Source of the DNA: Anoplolepis gracilipes
Taxonomy: Eukaryota > Arthropoda > Insecta > Hymenoptera > Formicidae
DNA length: 64,000 nucleotides
Direction of reading: 5' to 3'
Assembly: GCF_047496725.1 (NCBI RefSeq)
Contig: NC_132980.1
Span: 1,493,001 to 1,557,000 of the forward strand
Shown: in pieces, positions 11,232 through 20,503 of the stretch
How positions within the stretch are numbered: the stretch's first letter is position 1
How the letters are laid out: the number at the start of each line of letters is the position of its first letter
The notes under the pieces: generated by a model
What the model saw: the letters and a program-made list of their open reading frames with translations, nothing else
The model's database searches: none
Told to the model about the DNA's origin: nothing
Program-made: the position numbers and the translations under genes

Positions 11232-12518
11232 CAGGATGACTCATTTTAATCTATAAATTAAAATATCTTGGAAATGACTTTGGCCCGTATTCTGAGCTCA
11301 CATTTAAAGGCACATTTAGCGATAAATGTGAACCCAGAATACGGGCTTTTGAGTTTAAAAAATTGAACACATAGGTGTTAAAAAACACAAAAGGTATATA
11401 AAACAAGTCTATTTCAATATCAGTTTTCTTGACTTCAGTAGTTGATCAGTAATTGCTCAATAGTTCACATCTCCGCTCAAGATACACATTTCATGATTGA
11501 CATTGAAATAGACTTATTTATTTATATTCCTTCGTGTTATAAAAGTGAATTGATCATAAGCGATATGAATAACTCAACGGAACAAATTGTTAAAAGTTAA
11601 TTTAAAATCCGTAATAATTTATTTTGACATTATTATGTTATCAAACAATCAAACAATCAATGTTATTAAATCATTACAACATACTTATGAATAAATTCAT
11701 CTCGTCGCGCTTTCTCTCATACAATAAAAAAAGTACCCGCAAAGGTTCCATTTAGAAAAATAAAGATAGCTTTGAAGTTTCCTAGATTTCTTCATTTATC
11801 GAATTTTTTTTATGATGTTCTGTCGATCTTTTTGAACTTCTTCAACACTTATGTATTTAATTTTTTTAATTCAAAATCATTTTCAAGATATTTTGCTTTA
11901 TAGATTGAGTTACAAGGCTTCAAAGTTGCAATATTTTGACATAAAATACAAGATATTTCGTAAAATATTCATTTTTCGATTATCTTACTCTAATACTTTT
12001 ATGCACAGAATAACAAATCAATTGGCGTAATTAAAACACATAATTATGTTAAAGTAAAAATGTGTAACTGCTAGTTGTGCAAATCAGATTTTTTCTTAAA
12101 GATAACTATGTGTTTTCTTTACACCAATTGATTCGTCTCATTATTCTGTGCATAAAAGTATTAGGGTAAGATAATCGAGAAATGAATATTTTACGAGATA
12201 TCTTGTATTTTATGTCAAAATATTGCAACTTTGAAGCCTTGTAACTCAAAAAATGTTTAATGAAAAAACATTTTATCATAGTGTTTTGGAAAGCTCTCGA
12301 AGTCAGCTACAAGAATATGTAACAAAAAATAGGGGGTGCCATTTAAAAAAATTGAAATGACCTTCACGTGACCTTGAAATGACTCTTCAAGGTCAGACCA
12401 ATGGTACCATCTTATGGCCTTCTCGAAACCATACAACTTTTTTTGCCTGAAACATTTTTCTCTTCCAGGCTTAGTTTTCGAGATATTCGACTGGAGGTAT
12501 TAAAATGGGACATCTTGT
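11232..12518. mobile_element. Palindromic non-autonomous element (composite, family A)
   Basis: The left end (CAGGATGACTCATTTTAATC) and the inverted right end (ACAAGATGTCCCATTTTAAT) are related. An inner palindrome has arms at about 11,905-12,060 and 12,095-12,255 (words such as CTTTTATGCACAGAATAA and CACATAATTATG facing their complements). The right part carries the block CAAGGTCAGACCAATGGTAC ... GAAACCATACAACTT ... GAGATATTCGACTGGA, shared with the elements at 39,449, 48,454 and 53,728. It encodes no protein. Smaller hairpins at 11,283-11,346 and about 11,403-11,515 are nested inside. Confidence 0.7.
11283..11346. repeat. Nested 24-bp hairpin
   Basis: Arms 11,283-11,306 and 11,323-11,346 begin and end with GCCCGTATTCTG / CAGAATACGGGC and pair over 24 positions with two mismatches around a 16-base loop. 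It resembles a very short foldback transposon nested in the larger palindrome. Confidence 0.75.
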
Positions 12519-12719
12519 ATATTTAAAATTGTTTATTTAACTTATCGAATAATAATGAGTACATTATGAATTATTTTATCGTTTTAATCTAATAAATGGT
12601 TAAAATATATTAATAACACATAAAAATATATTATGAAATTTATATTAGAATATTGAGAAGACACTAATTATATAATAATGGATACAAGTTATATAATAAA
12701 CTTTTTTTTTGCATTCTAG

Positions 12720-12833
12720 CTTACTATTAGCGGATCAAGGCTATGATGTTTGGTTGGGCAATTTTCGTGGTAATACCTACTCGAAAGCACATATTTCTCT
12801 GTCATCGTTAGAATTAAGATTTTGGAATTTCAG
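12720..12833 (+). pseudogene. Orphan acid-lipase exon
   Basis: A 114-base exon lies between a clean acceptor (tttttgcattctag) and donor (cag/gtaaaat), with phases of 1 base at the start and 2 at the end. It reads A-D-Q-G-Y-D-V-W-L-G-N-F-R-G-N-T-Y-S-K, then H-I-S-L and F-W-N-F. This is the D-x-G-Y-D-V-W-L-G-N-x-R-G-N-x-Y-S block of gastric/lysosomal acid lipases (Lip3, magro, LIPA), which hydrolyse triglycerides or cholesteryl esters. The next exon (with H-E-M-G) should follow, but a Helitron starts 400 bases downstream and no flanking exon was found. It is either a stranded exon of a gene split by insertions or a pseudogene relic. Confidence 0.7.
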
Positions 12834-13229
12834 GTAAAATACAAATTGATACTCTTGCCAAAAAAAAGCATTTTTTTTATTAGCTTTCTGGAACTGCAGC
12901 ATTTTTGAATTTTTTTTTAATATGTCAAAATTATTAAAATTTTTACAAGAAGAATAAAAAAGTAATAAGAAATGTACAATGTTGACATAAACAGTAAGAT
13001 CTTTCAAAAATTGTGATAAAAGAGAAAGTGCTTATTTTTCGACAACAGATATAGTAATATCCACATGTAGGATTTTACATATATAATATTTTACATGTTT
13101 GTGTTTATATTACTTGTATTTGTTTTATATTTCTTCCTGTTATATTATATTATATTAAAGTGCAATTTATAATATAAATATTGCGTATCTGTTAATCATT
13201 TATTAATATATTATTAATACTTTTATAAA

Positions 13230-13826
13230 ATGCCGAGACGCAAAATACAGCGTACTATAGAAGAAGAAGAGGAATTTCAACGACGACGTTGTGACAGAAA
13301 AGCAAAAAATCAAGATCGTCACCGTCAGATTGCAAAAGTAATAAATAATATACCAAAATCAGTTGATGATAAAAATCATACTATTTGTATTGCTGGAACA
13401 ATAGATGATAATCGTATAATAAAATTAAATGATAATGTTGAAGAATATTCATTAGATAATATATCATTACATCAACAAGTTGTTTGTACTTCTGGTACAA
13501 TACGTGATAATCGTGTAATAGAATTAAATGATAATTTTGAAAAACAATCATCAAATAATATATTATTACACAAACAAATTGTTTGTACTTCTGGTACAAT
13601 ACGTGATAATCGTGTAATAGAATTGGATAATGAAATTATTGAACAAAATTCTGGTAATACTGTATCAGTATGCCAAGAACGTTTCGCAGAATGGCAATCT
13701 CGATTACGACAAAAAAATCAACCTTGTTTAAATAATACTATGTCAGTAAATAATGTTGTTGAATATTATATTGGTTCTATGAATGTGTCTTGCGTTCATT
13801 GCAATGCAAAGCATTTTATTATTTAG
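13230..13826 (+). pseudogene. Helitron N-terminal fragment
   Basis: 198 codons starting with a basic and acidic stretch (M-P-R-R-K-I-Q-R-T-I-E-E-E-E-E-F-Q-R-R-R). It then has three diverged internal repeats of about 38 codons, each with C-x-x-G-T-I-x-D-N-R-x-I-x-L. The end (G-S-M-N-V-S-C-V-H-C-N-A-K-H-F) matches the C-x2-C-x4-H-F motif that precedes the Rep domain in insect Helitrons. The frame stops three codons later, exactly at the junction with the 2.04-kb block. Confidence 0.7.
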
Positions 13827-15848
13827 AAATTATTATAAAATATCTAATAATAAACTAAATTATAATTAATATGTATATGTATTAATATTAATAATTATTT
13901 AAGTAATAGTTATAAATTTTAAAATAAGAAATGTTTTATTAACATTATGTTCTTGATGATTCATTAATCACGTATAAAATCATTACGTCAAAAATAGAAA
14001 TTGTTATTTAAAAACATCTTTTCTGATATACGATCTCATGTGTTAAAATGTGTCAGAGTACTTAGAAATTATAATAGAATTTATATTTTGATGTTAGAAT
14101 ATTTATCTATTAATGAAATAAGACAAATGTGTCATAACTGATATATAAATAACAAAAACCTTATAAATATAAAAAATCCTGCGTTCAAAAACTTTGACAT
14201 CAAATTTACAATCTATTTTAAAAATACAAAAAAACTATTTAAATTAACTTTGATTAATTTGATTTGTCATTAATCTTAAAAAACATAATCCGTCGCCATA
14301 ATTTGATTTTTTACGGAGAAAAAATTAATAATTCTATTTATACTAAAAATTTCATATATTTCGTTACTTGTAAAGTTAATCGGACATTTGTCGAAGTCAT
14401 TCTAAATCTTTATCACATTACAATCATTACGGAGTTATGTGAAAATATAAATCGTACAAATATTAATTAAATAGAAAACTTTCATGAATGTGAATATTGC
14501 TGATTTGCATTTGAAAAATGCAGTTAATATGACACAATACAGGGAAAATATAATACAGACAACAATTCTTTAATTTTTAAATTTGTAAACATTTTAATAT
14601 ATTGTTTCTTGTGTCATGTCATTAAAAATAGCGATTGTTAATATAACTTGAATAGCTTATGTATTCAAATGTCATGAAGGTTGTGATTGATGGATTGAAA
14701 TTTATTTATTGTTTCTATTTACAGAAATATAAACAATCAATTTATACATATTGGGCAACAAATAATTATTTAATTAAATATATTATAACATATAAAAAGC
14801 AGAAAGAAAGACAAAAAGAACATAGTGTAAAAATTAAGAAGAAACTTATAAATATTCTGCAAATTTTCAAAATAATTATTATCATTTTGCCGAAATGCCG
14901 CAAGAAATAGCCAAATAAGATATTTAAAAAAAAACTTTTCGCACTATTTAAAGCATTTTACTTATATTACTATGTTTTAAATCAATAAAGTAAAACTTTA
15001 ATATATCTTGTCGTCTTCTCAATGAATTTTTAGCTTTTTTATTAATACCTTTTTTCATTAAAATTTTTGAATTTATAAATTAGGCATTTATACAAAATTG
15101 TGGATGTTGTTATTAATTTAAGTAATTTTTTATTTAAAAAGTGTTTTTAAAATTATAAATATAAATTTATAAAAAATATTAAATATTATCTTCTTAGACT
15201 ATTATTCAACATTCAATTACAGTGAAATTTGAAAACAAATCAAGATTTGTCAGTTATAGAATGTTAGAACTTTTTATTGATCTGATAATGTTTTTATCAA
15301 ATGTTGACGAAAGTTGTTGTTCGTCACTTATCTTAAGGCTACTGAGTACTCGCCGCGAAGCTTTGATGTCGACAGTGGCGACATATAGTTCTGTCTCTTT
15401 CCTTCTTTTGGGAAATATGTCAGAAGCGAGAAATGACAATCCAATTTATGTTGCAACCTACGTCGTAATTATTTGCTTTTTACTAGTGTTGTGATGTGCA
15501 ACGTATTTATGAAACTTGTGAAAATGTACGGTTGCTAAGCTGTGTAAGGAATAAACTGTGTAACATTTTCCTCTCCTTTCAGCAGCTCTCAAATCGCGTG
15601 TTTTTCCGCATTTCAAGGGTTCATTTCGGACTCAATTTACAGTTATTTATCAATTGTCAGGAGAAAGGATTACCAGCCGTACATTTTTACAGGTGTGCTG
15701 AAGAGATTGGTAGTATTATTTCGTTAAAATATGTTTTTATTTACATGTCAGTTGCAATATATAATAAATCAGGGTGTCATTTCTCGCTATTTCTCGCTTG
15801 TGACGTCACGATTTCAATATGGCCGCGGTGACTACTCAGGAGCCTTAA
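13813..15848. repeat. 2.04-kb duplicated block, copy 1
   Basis: This stretch recurs at 44,651-46,688 in the same orientation. Reading both, I found only two small indels (an extra CAA in copy 2 near 45,400 and one base missing near 45,827), so the duplication is recent. The left end starts ATTTTATTATTTAG and the right end finishes GACTACTCAGGAGCCTTAA. The ends are not inverted copies of each other, and no target duplication is evident. Four small frames inside (14,264; 14,659; 15,222; 15,496) match no family I know and are probably non-coding. The last 600 bases are less AT-rich and contain CpG-bearing sequence. Confidence 0.9.
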
Positions 15849-16351
15849 GAGATTATTTACAAACTACGGCGAATAACTTAAATGAACGTATTGGAAAAGT
15901 GGTTATACTTCCTTCTACATTTATTGAGTCGCCGCGTAATATGTTGCAAAATTATCAAGATGCAATGGCAATTGTTAGTAAATTTGGTAAGCTAGATCTT
16001 TTTATCACAATGACTTGCAACCCAAAATGGCGTGAAATCGAGGAAAATCTATTGCCTGGTCAACAAGCTTCTGATAGACCTGACATTTGTGCTCGTGTTT
16101 TTAATATTAAAAAAGATTATTTAATTGACTTAATTGTGAAGCAAAAATTTTTTGGTAAAGTAGCAGCATTTGTATACGTTATTGAATTTCAAAAACGCGG
16201 TTTGCTACATATTCATTTATTGATTACTTTAAAATATAATTTTAAAATAACAACTCCACAAATTGTTGATAAATACATTTCTGCTGAAATTCCTGATCTT
16301 AATGAAAATCGTATTTTATATAATATAGTTATGAAACATATGATTCATTAA
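15848..16351 (+). pseudogene. Helitron HUH Rep fragment
   Basis: The frame carries G-K-V-V-I-L-P-S-T-F-I-E-S-P-R-N-M, D-L-F-I-T-M-T-C-N-P-K-W and F-Q-K-R-G-L-L-H-I-H-L-L-I, the last being the HUH metal-binding motif (H-x-H). These are standard Helitron Rep blocks, giving a site-specific single-strand nickase. The apparent upstream start at 15,731 belongs to the inserted block. The catalytic tyrosine region lies in the degraded next piece. Confidence 0.85.
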
Positions 16352-16827
16352 CCTTGTGATGATTGGTGTTTGGTAGATGGACGTTGTTCGAAACACTATC
16401 CGAAATCTTTTCTTGAAGAAACTAAAATGGATGAAAATGCTTATCCTTATTATCGTCAACGAAATAATGGTAGAAATTTTAAACGTCCTGGCGGATATAT
16501 AGTTGATAATCGTTATGTTGTTCTATCGTTATATTGCCCTATTTTATCAATTATATTTAATTGTCATATTAACATTGAAGTAGTATCAAATCGGTTAAAT
16601 ATTTGTATAAATATATTTATAAAGGACACGATGTTGCTGCTATAACCATTGAACCAATAACAGAAAATGTTATTATTGATCATGATGAGATACATAATTA
16701 TATCGAAGCTCGTTATATTGGACCTGTAGAAGCTATGAATGAAGCTGTTGGATGGATGATGCCTCGACAACTTCGTAGATTATTTGTACGTATATTATTA
16801 CATTGTTAACCATTACATCCTGAAGAA
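16352..16827 (+). pseudogene. Helitron Rep C-terminal and linker fragments
   Basis: Two overlapping frames (16,370-16,645 and 16,603-16,809) together carry C-S-K-H-Y-P-K-x-F, N-C-H-I-N-I-E-V and K-Y-I-Y-K-G-H-D, the usual blocks after the HUH motif, including the area of the catalytic tyrosines. At least one frameshift separates them, and a stop follows at 16,809. Confidence 0.75.
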
Positions 16828-17358
16828 TTGTGGAAAAATTTTAAAGAAACAATGTCTGAGGATTACGTTCGACATTTTGGTATGTTAGAAGGACAAAATA
16901 AAGCTTACGCGCAAATTAATAGTATGCTTCGTGCTGAAGATAAAAGTTTTGCTGATTTTCCACAAATGGAACAGTTAATAGAAAATAGCGGAGAGGAGAA
17001 TTACATGACACTTGAAGAAGCTATGGAAATAGGCACTAAGCAATACCAACAATTAAATGAGAAACAGAAAGAGATAGTCGATCTCTTATTAAATAGATTG
17101 GATAATAGTAATAATAATCATAATAATTGTTTTTACATTGATGGTCCGGGTGGATCAAGTAAAACATTTATATACACAACTATTTATCATTTAGCTAGAA
17201 TTAAAAATAAACGCGTGTGCACAATGGCTTTTACAGGTATTGCAGCAACATTATTACCTACTGGAAAACAGTTCATAAGACATTTAGATTACCGGTGCCA
17301 TTATTTGCTGATTCATCATCTACCATTAAAATACAAACTAAAGAAGCTCAATATTTGA
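16828..17358 (+). pseudogene. Helitron Pif1-type helicase, N-terminal part
   Basis: Starts with linker sequence and reaches L-N-E-K-Q-K-E-I-V followed by Y-I-D-G-P-G-G-S-S-K-T-F, the Walker A motif. The usual form is G-P-G-G-T-G-K-T, so a glycine of the loop has become serine. Next comes M-A-F-T-G-I-A-A-T-L-L. The frame then slips before motif II. Confidence 0.85.
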
Positions 17359-17377
17359 AAGAAACTGATATTTATAT

Positions 17378-17879
17378 TTAGGATGAAGCACCAATGACAC
17401 CACGATATGCTTTAGAGATTATGAATAGAACATTGCGTGATGTTATGAATAATGATTTTCCTTTTGGCGGAAAAATTGTTTTATTAGGTAGTGATTTTAG
17501 ACAACTTTTGCCTATTAAAGTACATGCTACTCGAAGTGAAATTGTGAATCTCTCTATTAAATTTAGTTCTACTTGGAGATATTTCGTAAAATTTTTTTTA
17601 ACACAAAATATGCGAGTTCTCCCAGAAGAAATTGAATTTGCAAAGTTTCTCTTAGATATAAGAGATGGCGTATTAAATGATTTCAATAATAACATACAGA
17701 TTCCTGAATGTTGTGTAGCACCTATTAATGTTGATATTGTGGAAGATATATATGGTGAATTAATTAAAAAAAAAGAGTTTATTAAAGTAGCTAAATGTGC
17801 GATACTTTCTGCAAGAAATATTGATGTAGACGAAATAAATCAAAAAATTGTTGAATTATTAGATATAATTGGTGAATGA
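17378..17879 (+). pseudogene. Helitron helicase, middle part
   Basis: Contains D-E-A-P-M (Walker B / motif II) and L-L-G-S-D-F-R-Q-L-L-P (motif III, normally G-G-D-F-R-Q), then N-M-R. A stop at 17,877-17,879 ends it; the C-terminal part continues in a different frame. Confidence 0.85.
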
Positions 17880-17936
17880 ATTTATACAAGTATAGACAGT
17901 GCTGTAAATGATGACAATGGTGACATTGGTGAAGCT

Positions 17937-18461
17937 TTGTTACCGGAATATTTGAATAGTTTATCTCCATCATCTCTTCCTCCTCATGAATTACGTTTAA
18001 GACCAAATTGTATCATTATGCTGATTAGAAATCTTAGTATCAATGAAGGTCTTTGTAATGGTACTAGATTAATGGTTATAGAGCTTGCAGATCATTTATT
18101 AAAGTGTAAGATTTTAACAGGTGACAAAGCAGGAGATATTGTTTTTTTGAATCGTATAACATTATTTGAATTTAATAATTTGAAAAGTATAACATTATAT
18201 TGTAAAAATGTATATCCCTTTACTTTTTCTAGAAGACAATTTCCAATAAAATTAGCTTTTGCTATGACAATTAACAAATCACAAGGACAAATGTTTGATA
18301 GAATTGGTCTAGATCTTCGTAAAGATGTTTTTAATCATGGGCAGCTTTATGTTACTTTTTCACGAGTTCGTTCTTGGCAAGCATTAAAAGTTCACCTTGG
18401 TAATCAACGTAATAATAGATACGTAAAAAATTATTATGTATATAAGGAAATATATATTTAA
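17937..18461 (+). pseudogene. Helitron helicase, C-terminal part
   Basis: Carries L-R-P-N-C-I-I-M-L-I-R-N (motif IV region), G-L-C-N-G-T-R-L, A-F-A-M-T-I-N-K-S-Q-G-Q (motif V) and G-Q-L-Y-V-T-F-S-R-V-R-S (motif VI). These complete a Pif1/RecD-type superfamily 1 helicase. The stop at 18,459-18,461 is at the expected end of the family. Confidence 0.85.
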
Positions 18462-18956
18462 CTTTCTATTTTTTAAATCTAATTAATAACAATTAATTTA
18501 TGTTGAAATAATAGTGATAATCAAAGTAATAATTTAATTTATTCTTAAAATAAAATTTTCTCTTTTAAGAACATAATAACAAATAAAAAAACAGAAATAT
18601 CGTATAATTAAAACACTTATGCAAAAAAAATAATTGTGCAATTGTGTAAATAATATAAATGAACGATAAGATATTATTAGTACTATCTTATATAGTACTG
18701 TTTTATATATTACTTTCAATTTTGTGATGTTTGACAAATCTGTTCACAAGAGATGTTTTATATACACTTTGTATATATACAAAGAAGATTTCGATAGAAA
18801 TTATAAAATTTCAAGGAAAGAAAGAAATTGGTGCTACTGACTTTTTCCTGAAAAGCGATTTTCAAAGTCATTTGAAGATTATTTATGTTTTTTTAAATGA
18901 AACTACATTAATTTTGTTTATATGAATCGATTCCTCGCGATAATTATATAATTAAT
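18462..18956. other. AT-rich gap between the Helitron and Polinton 1
   Basis: No gene was recognised. A Helitron 3' hairpin might be expected here but was not identified. Confidence 0.4.
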
Positions 18957-19036
18957 ATATATATTATATATATATATAATATATATATTATATATATATA
19001 TATAATATATATATTATATATATATATATATATATA
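18957..19036. repeat. (TA)n microsatellite, Polinton insertion site
   Basis: Pure TA alternation that ends exactly where the Polinton terminal repeat begins; it resumes at 35,594 beyond the other end of the element. Confidence 0.95.
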
Positions 19037-19870
19037 AGTAGTGTTATAGTGGGGATTCTAAGCCATGGGGCGCTGAGTGCGGGGACGGGGGTATCTGAGA
19101 GGCGCGAAGGGTCTGTTAGGGAAAGGGGGGGGGGAAGGGTCCTACACACGTTCGAAAGTAGATGTTTATCTTTGTAGTTTATTTATAGTCGGGGGACATT
19201 TTAGAAACCATAAAAGTGTTTTTTTTCTTTTTTTTTTCTAATTTTTTATAATCATTTTATGACCATTAGAATATTATGAAAAAAGAGATTTTAAGCGCCG
19301 ACGTTCGGCAGCTTTGTACCCTTGCGGAAAATCTCCCATAAAACTGGAGCAAAATATCTTCCATAATTTTTAGGGAAAGAACTGCAACTGCAAGATGTTT
19401 ATCTTTGTAGTTTATTTATAGTCGGGGGACATTTTAGAAACCATAAAAGTGTTTTTTTTCTTTTTTTTTTCTAATTTTTTATAATCATTTTATGACCATT
19501 AGAATATTATGGAAAAAGAGATTTTAAGCGCCGACGTTCGGCAGCTTTGTACCCTTGCGGAAAATCTCCCATAAAACTGGAGCAAAATATCTTCCATAAT
19601 TTTTAGGGAAAGAACTGCAACTGCAAGATGTTTATCTTTGTAGTTTATTTATAGTCGGGGGACATTTTAGAAACCATAAAAGTGTTTTTTTTCTTTTTTT
19701 TTTTCTAATTTTTTATAATCATTTTATGACCATTAGAATATTATGGAAAAAGAGATTTTAAGCGCCGACGTTCGGCAGCTTTGTACCCTTGCGGAAAATC
19801 TCCCATAAAACTGGAGCAAAATATCTTCCATAATTTTTAGGGAAAGAACTGCAACGCATCAGCGCCATTA
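19037..19870. repeat. Polinton 1 left terminal inverted repeat with three 233-bp tandem units
   Basis: The outer 120 bases are GC-rich with G-runs. Inside are three nearly identical tandem units starting at 19,160, 19,393 and 19,626 (each AGATGTTTATCTTTGTAGTT ... GCGCCGACGTTCGGCAGC ... GGGAAAGAACTGCAACTGC). Similarity to the right end fades after about 19,870 (GCAACGCATCAGCGCCA). Confidence 0.9.
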
Positions 19871-20117
19871 TGGAAAAAAAAAAAAAATTTGGCCGACGCT
19901 ACGACGAACATGTCGGAACGTTTTTATAGATGCAAAAGCGTTGACGTTCGGTAGGATGTGTTAAGACAGCATTAGGCGAAATATAAGAAGAATGAGAGCC
20001 CCGTCAAACCATAGTACGATTTGAAAGGGCATAGAGGAAACTGTGGAAAAACAAAAAAAAAATTTGAGTGATTACTGTCAGGCATTAGAATTGTTAGTGA
20101 CAGTGAATAGTGAATAA

Positions 20118-20492
20118 ATGGAAAATATTAATTTCGAAGCGATAATAGACGAGTCGTCAGACGAAGAGCATGCGTTGTCGGACGATAGTAATTATATTAG
20201 TGATTGCAGTAATACCGATTTTGACGACAACGTAGTAGAAAATGAACAACTCCGAGCGCAAAATCAACGTAAGATTTGCGCCATACACTTTTATTATTCA
20301 ACGGGTGGTGCTCTAGCTCTCTGTGCTTCGTGTATGGACATCTTTCGAGATGACATCGGATTAATATACGAAATACGGAGACATAAAGTTACATCGCCCG
20401 ATGAGGTGGATATGCGATGGTGCAGTAGCTGTCAAATTTTATTACATATAATAATGTCGCGTAATATGTGTTATGTTTGCACACAAAAATAG
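20118..20492 (+). CDS. Small acidic zinc-binding protein, left end
   Basis: 124 codons. The first 45 residues are rich in Asp, Glu and Ser (D-E-S-S-D-E-E, S-D-D-S, D-F-D-D-N). The second half carries cysteine pairs: C-A-S-C near residue 72, C-S-S-C near 102 and C-Y-V-C near 119, a likely zinc-binding fold. It lies first in the element, with a stop 11 bases before the polymerase start, and could be co-transcribed with it. The gene at 34,491-34,922 at the other end has the same plan. Function is unknown; the acidic tail plus zinc fold suggests a protein- or nucleic-acid-binding regulator. Confidence 0.75.
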   Translation: MENINFEAIIDESSDEEHALSDDSNYISDCSNTDFDDNVVENEQLRAQNQRKICAIHFYYSTGGALALCASCMDIFRDDIGLIYEIRRHKVTSPDEVDMRWCSSCQILLHIIMSRNMCYVCTQK

Positions 20493-20503
20493 AGAGAGAA
20501 AAA

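Larger units (their letters stand above)
13230..18461 (+). mobile_element. Decayed Helitron (RepHel) interrupted by a 2.04-kb block
   Basis: Pieces of one Helitron replicase-helicase occur in order on the plus strand: an N-terminal region (13,230-13,826), a HUH Rep region (from 15,848), a post-Rep linker (16,370-16,809) and a Pif1-type helicase (16,828-18,461). Frameshifts and stops separate them, and the central stretch between the N-terminus and the Rep core is missing, its place taken by an unrelated block. The protein would nick, roll and unwind DNA for rolling-circle transposition. The 5' TC and 3' CTRR-hairpin ends were not identified. Confidence 0.85.

Noticed and set aside
14264..15831. 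Small ORFs inside the 2.04-kb block (14,264; 14,659; 15,222; 15,496), identical in the second copy
   Set aside because: Their conservation follows from the recent duplication of the block, not selection, and none shows a known domain.
13813..15848. piggyBac-type insertion suggested by TTAA at the right end of the 2.04-kb block
   Set aside because: The left end lacks TTAA and the ends show no inverted repeat.
19160..19858. Regular direct repeats that might suggest a CRISPR array
   Set aside because: Units of 233 bp abut without unique spacers and belong to a transposon terminal repeat in a eukaryotic genome.
20468..20503. GTG start extending POLB upstream
   Set aside because: It would overlap the zinc gene and is a non-ATG start; the in-frame ATG at 20,504 lies just after that gene.
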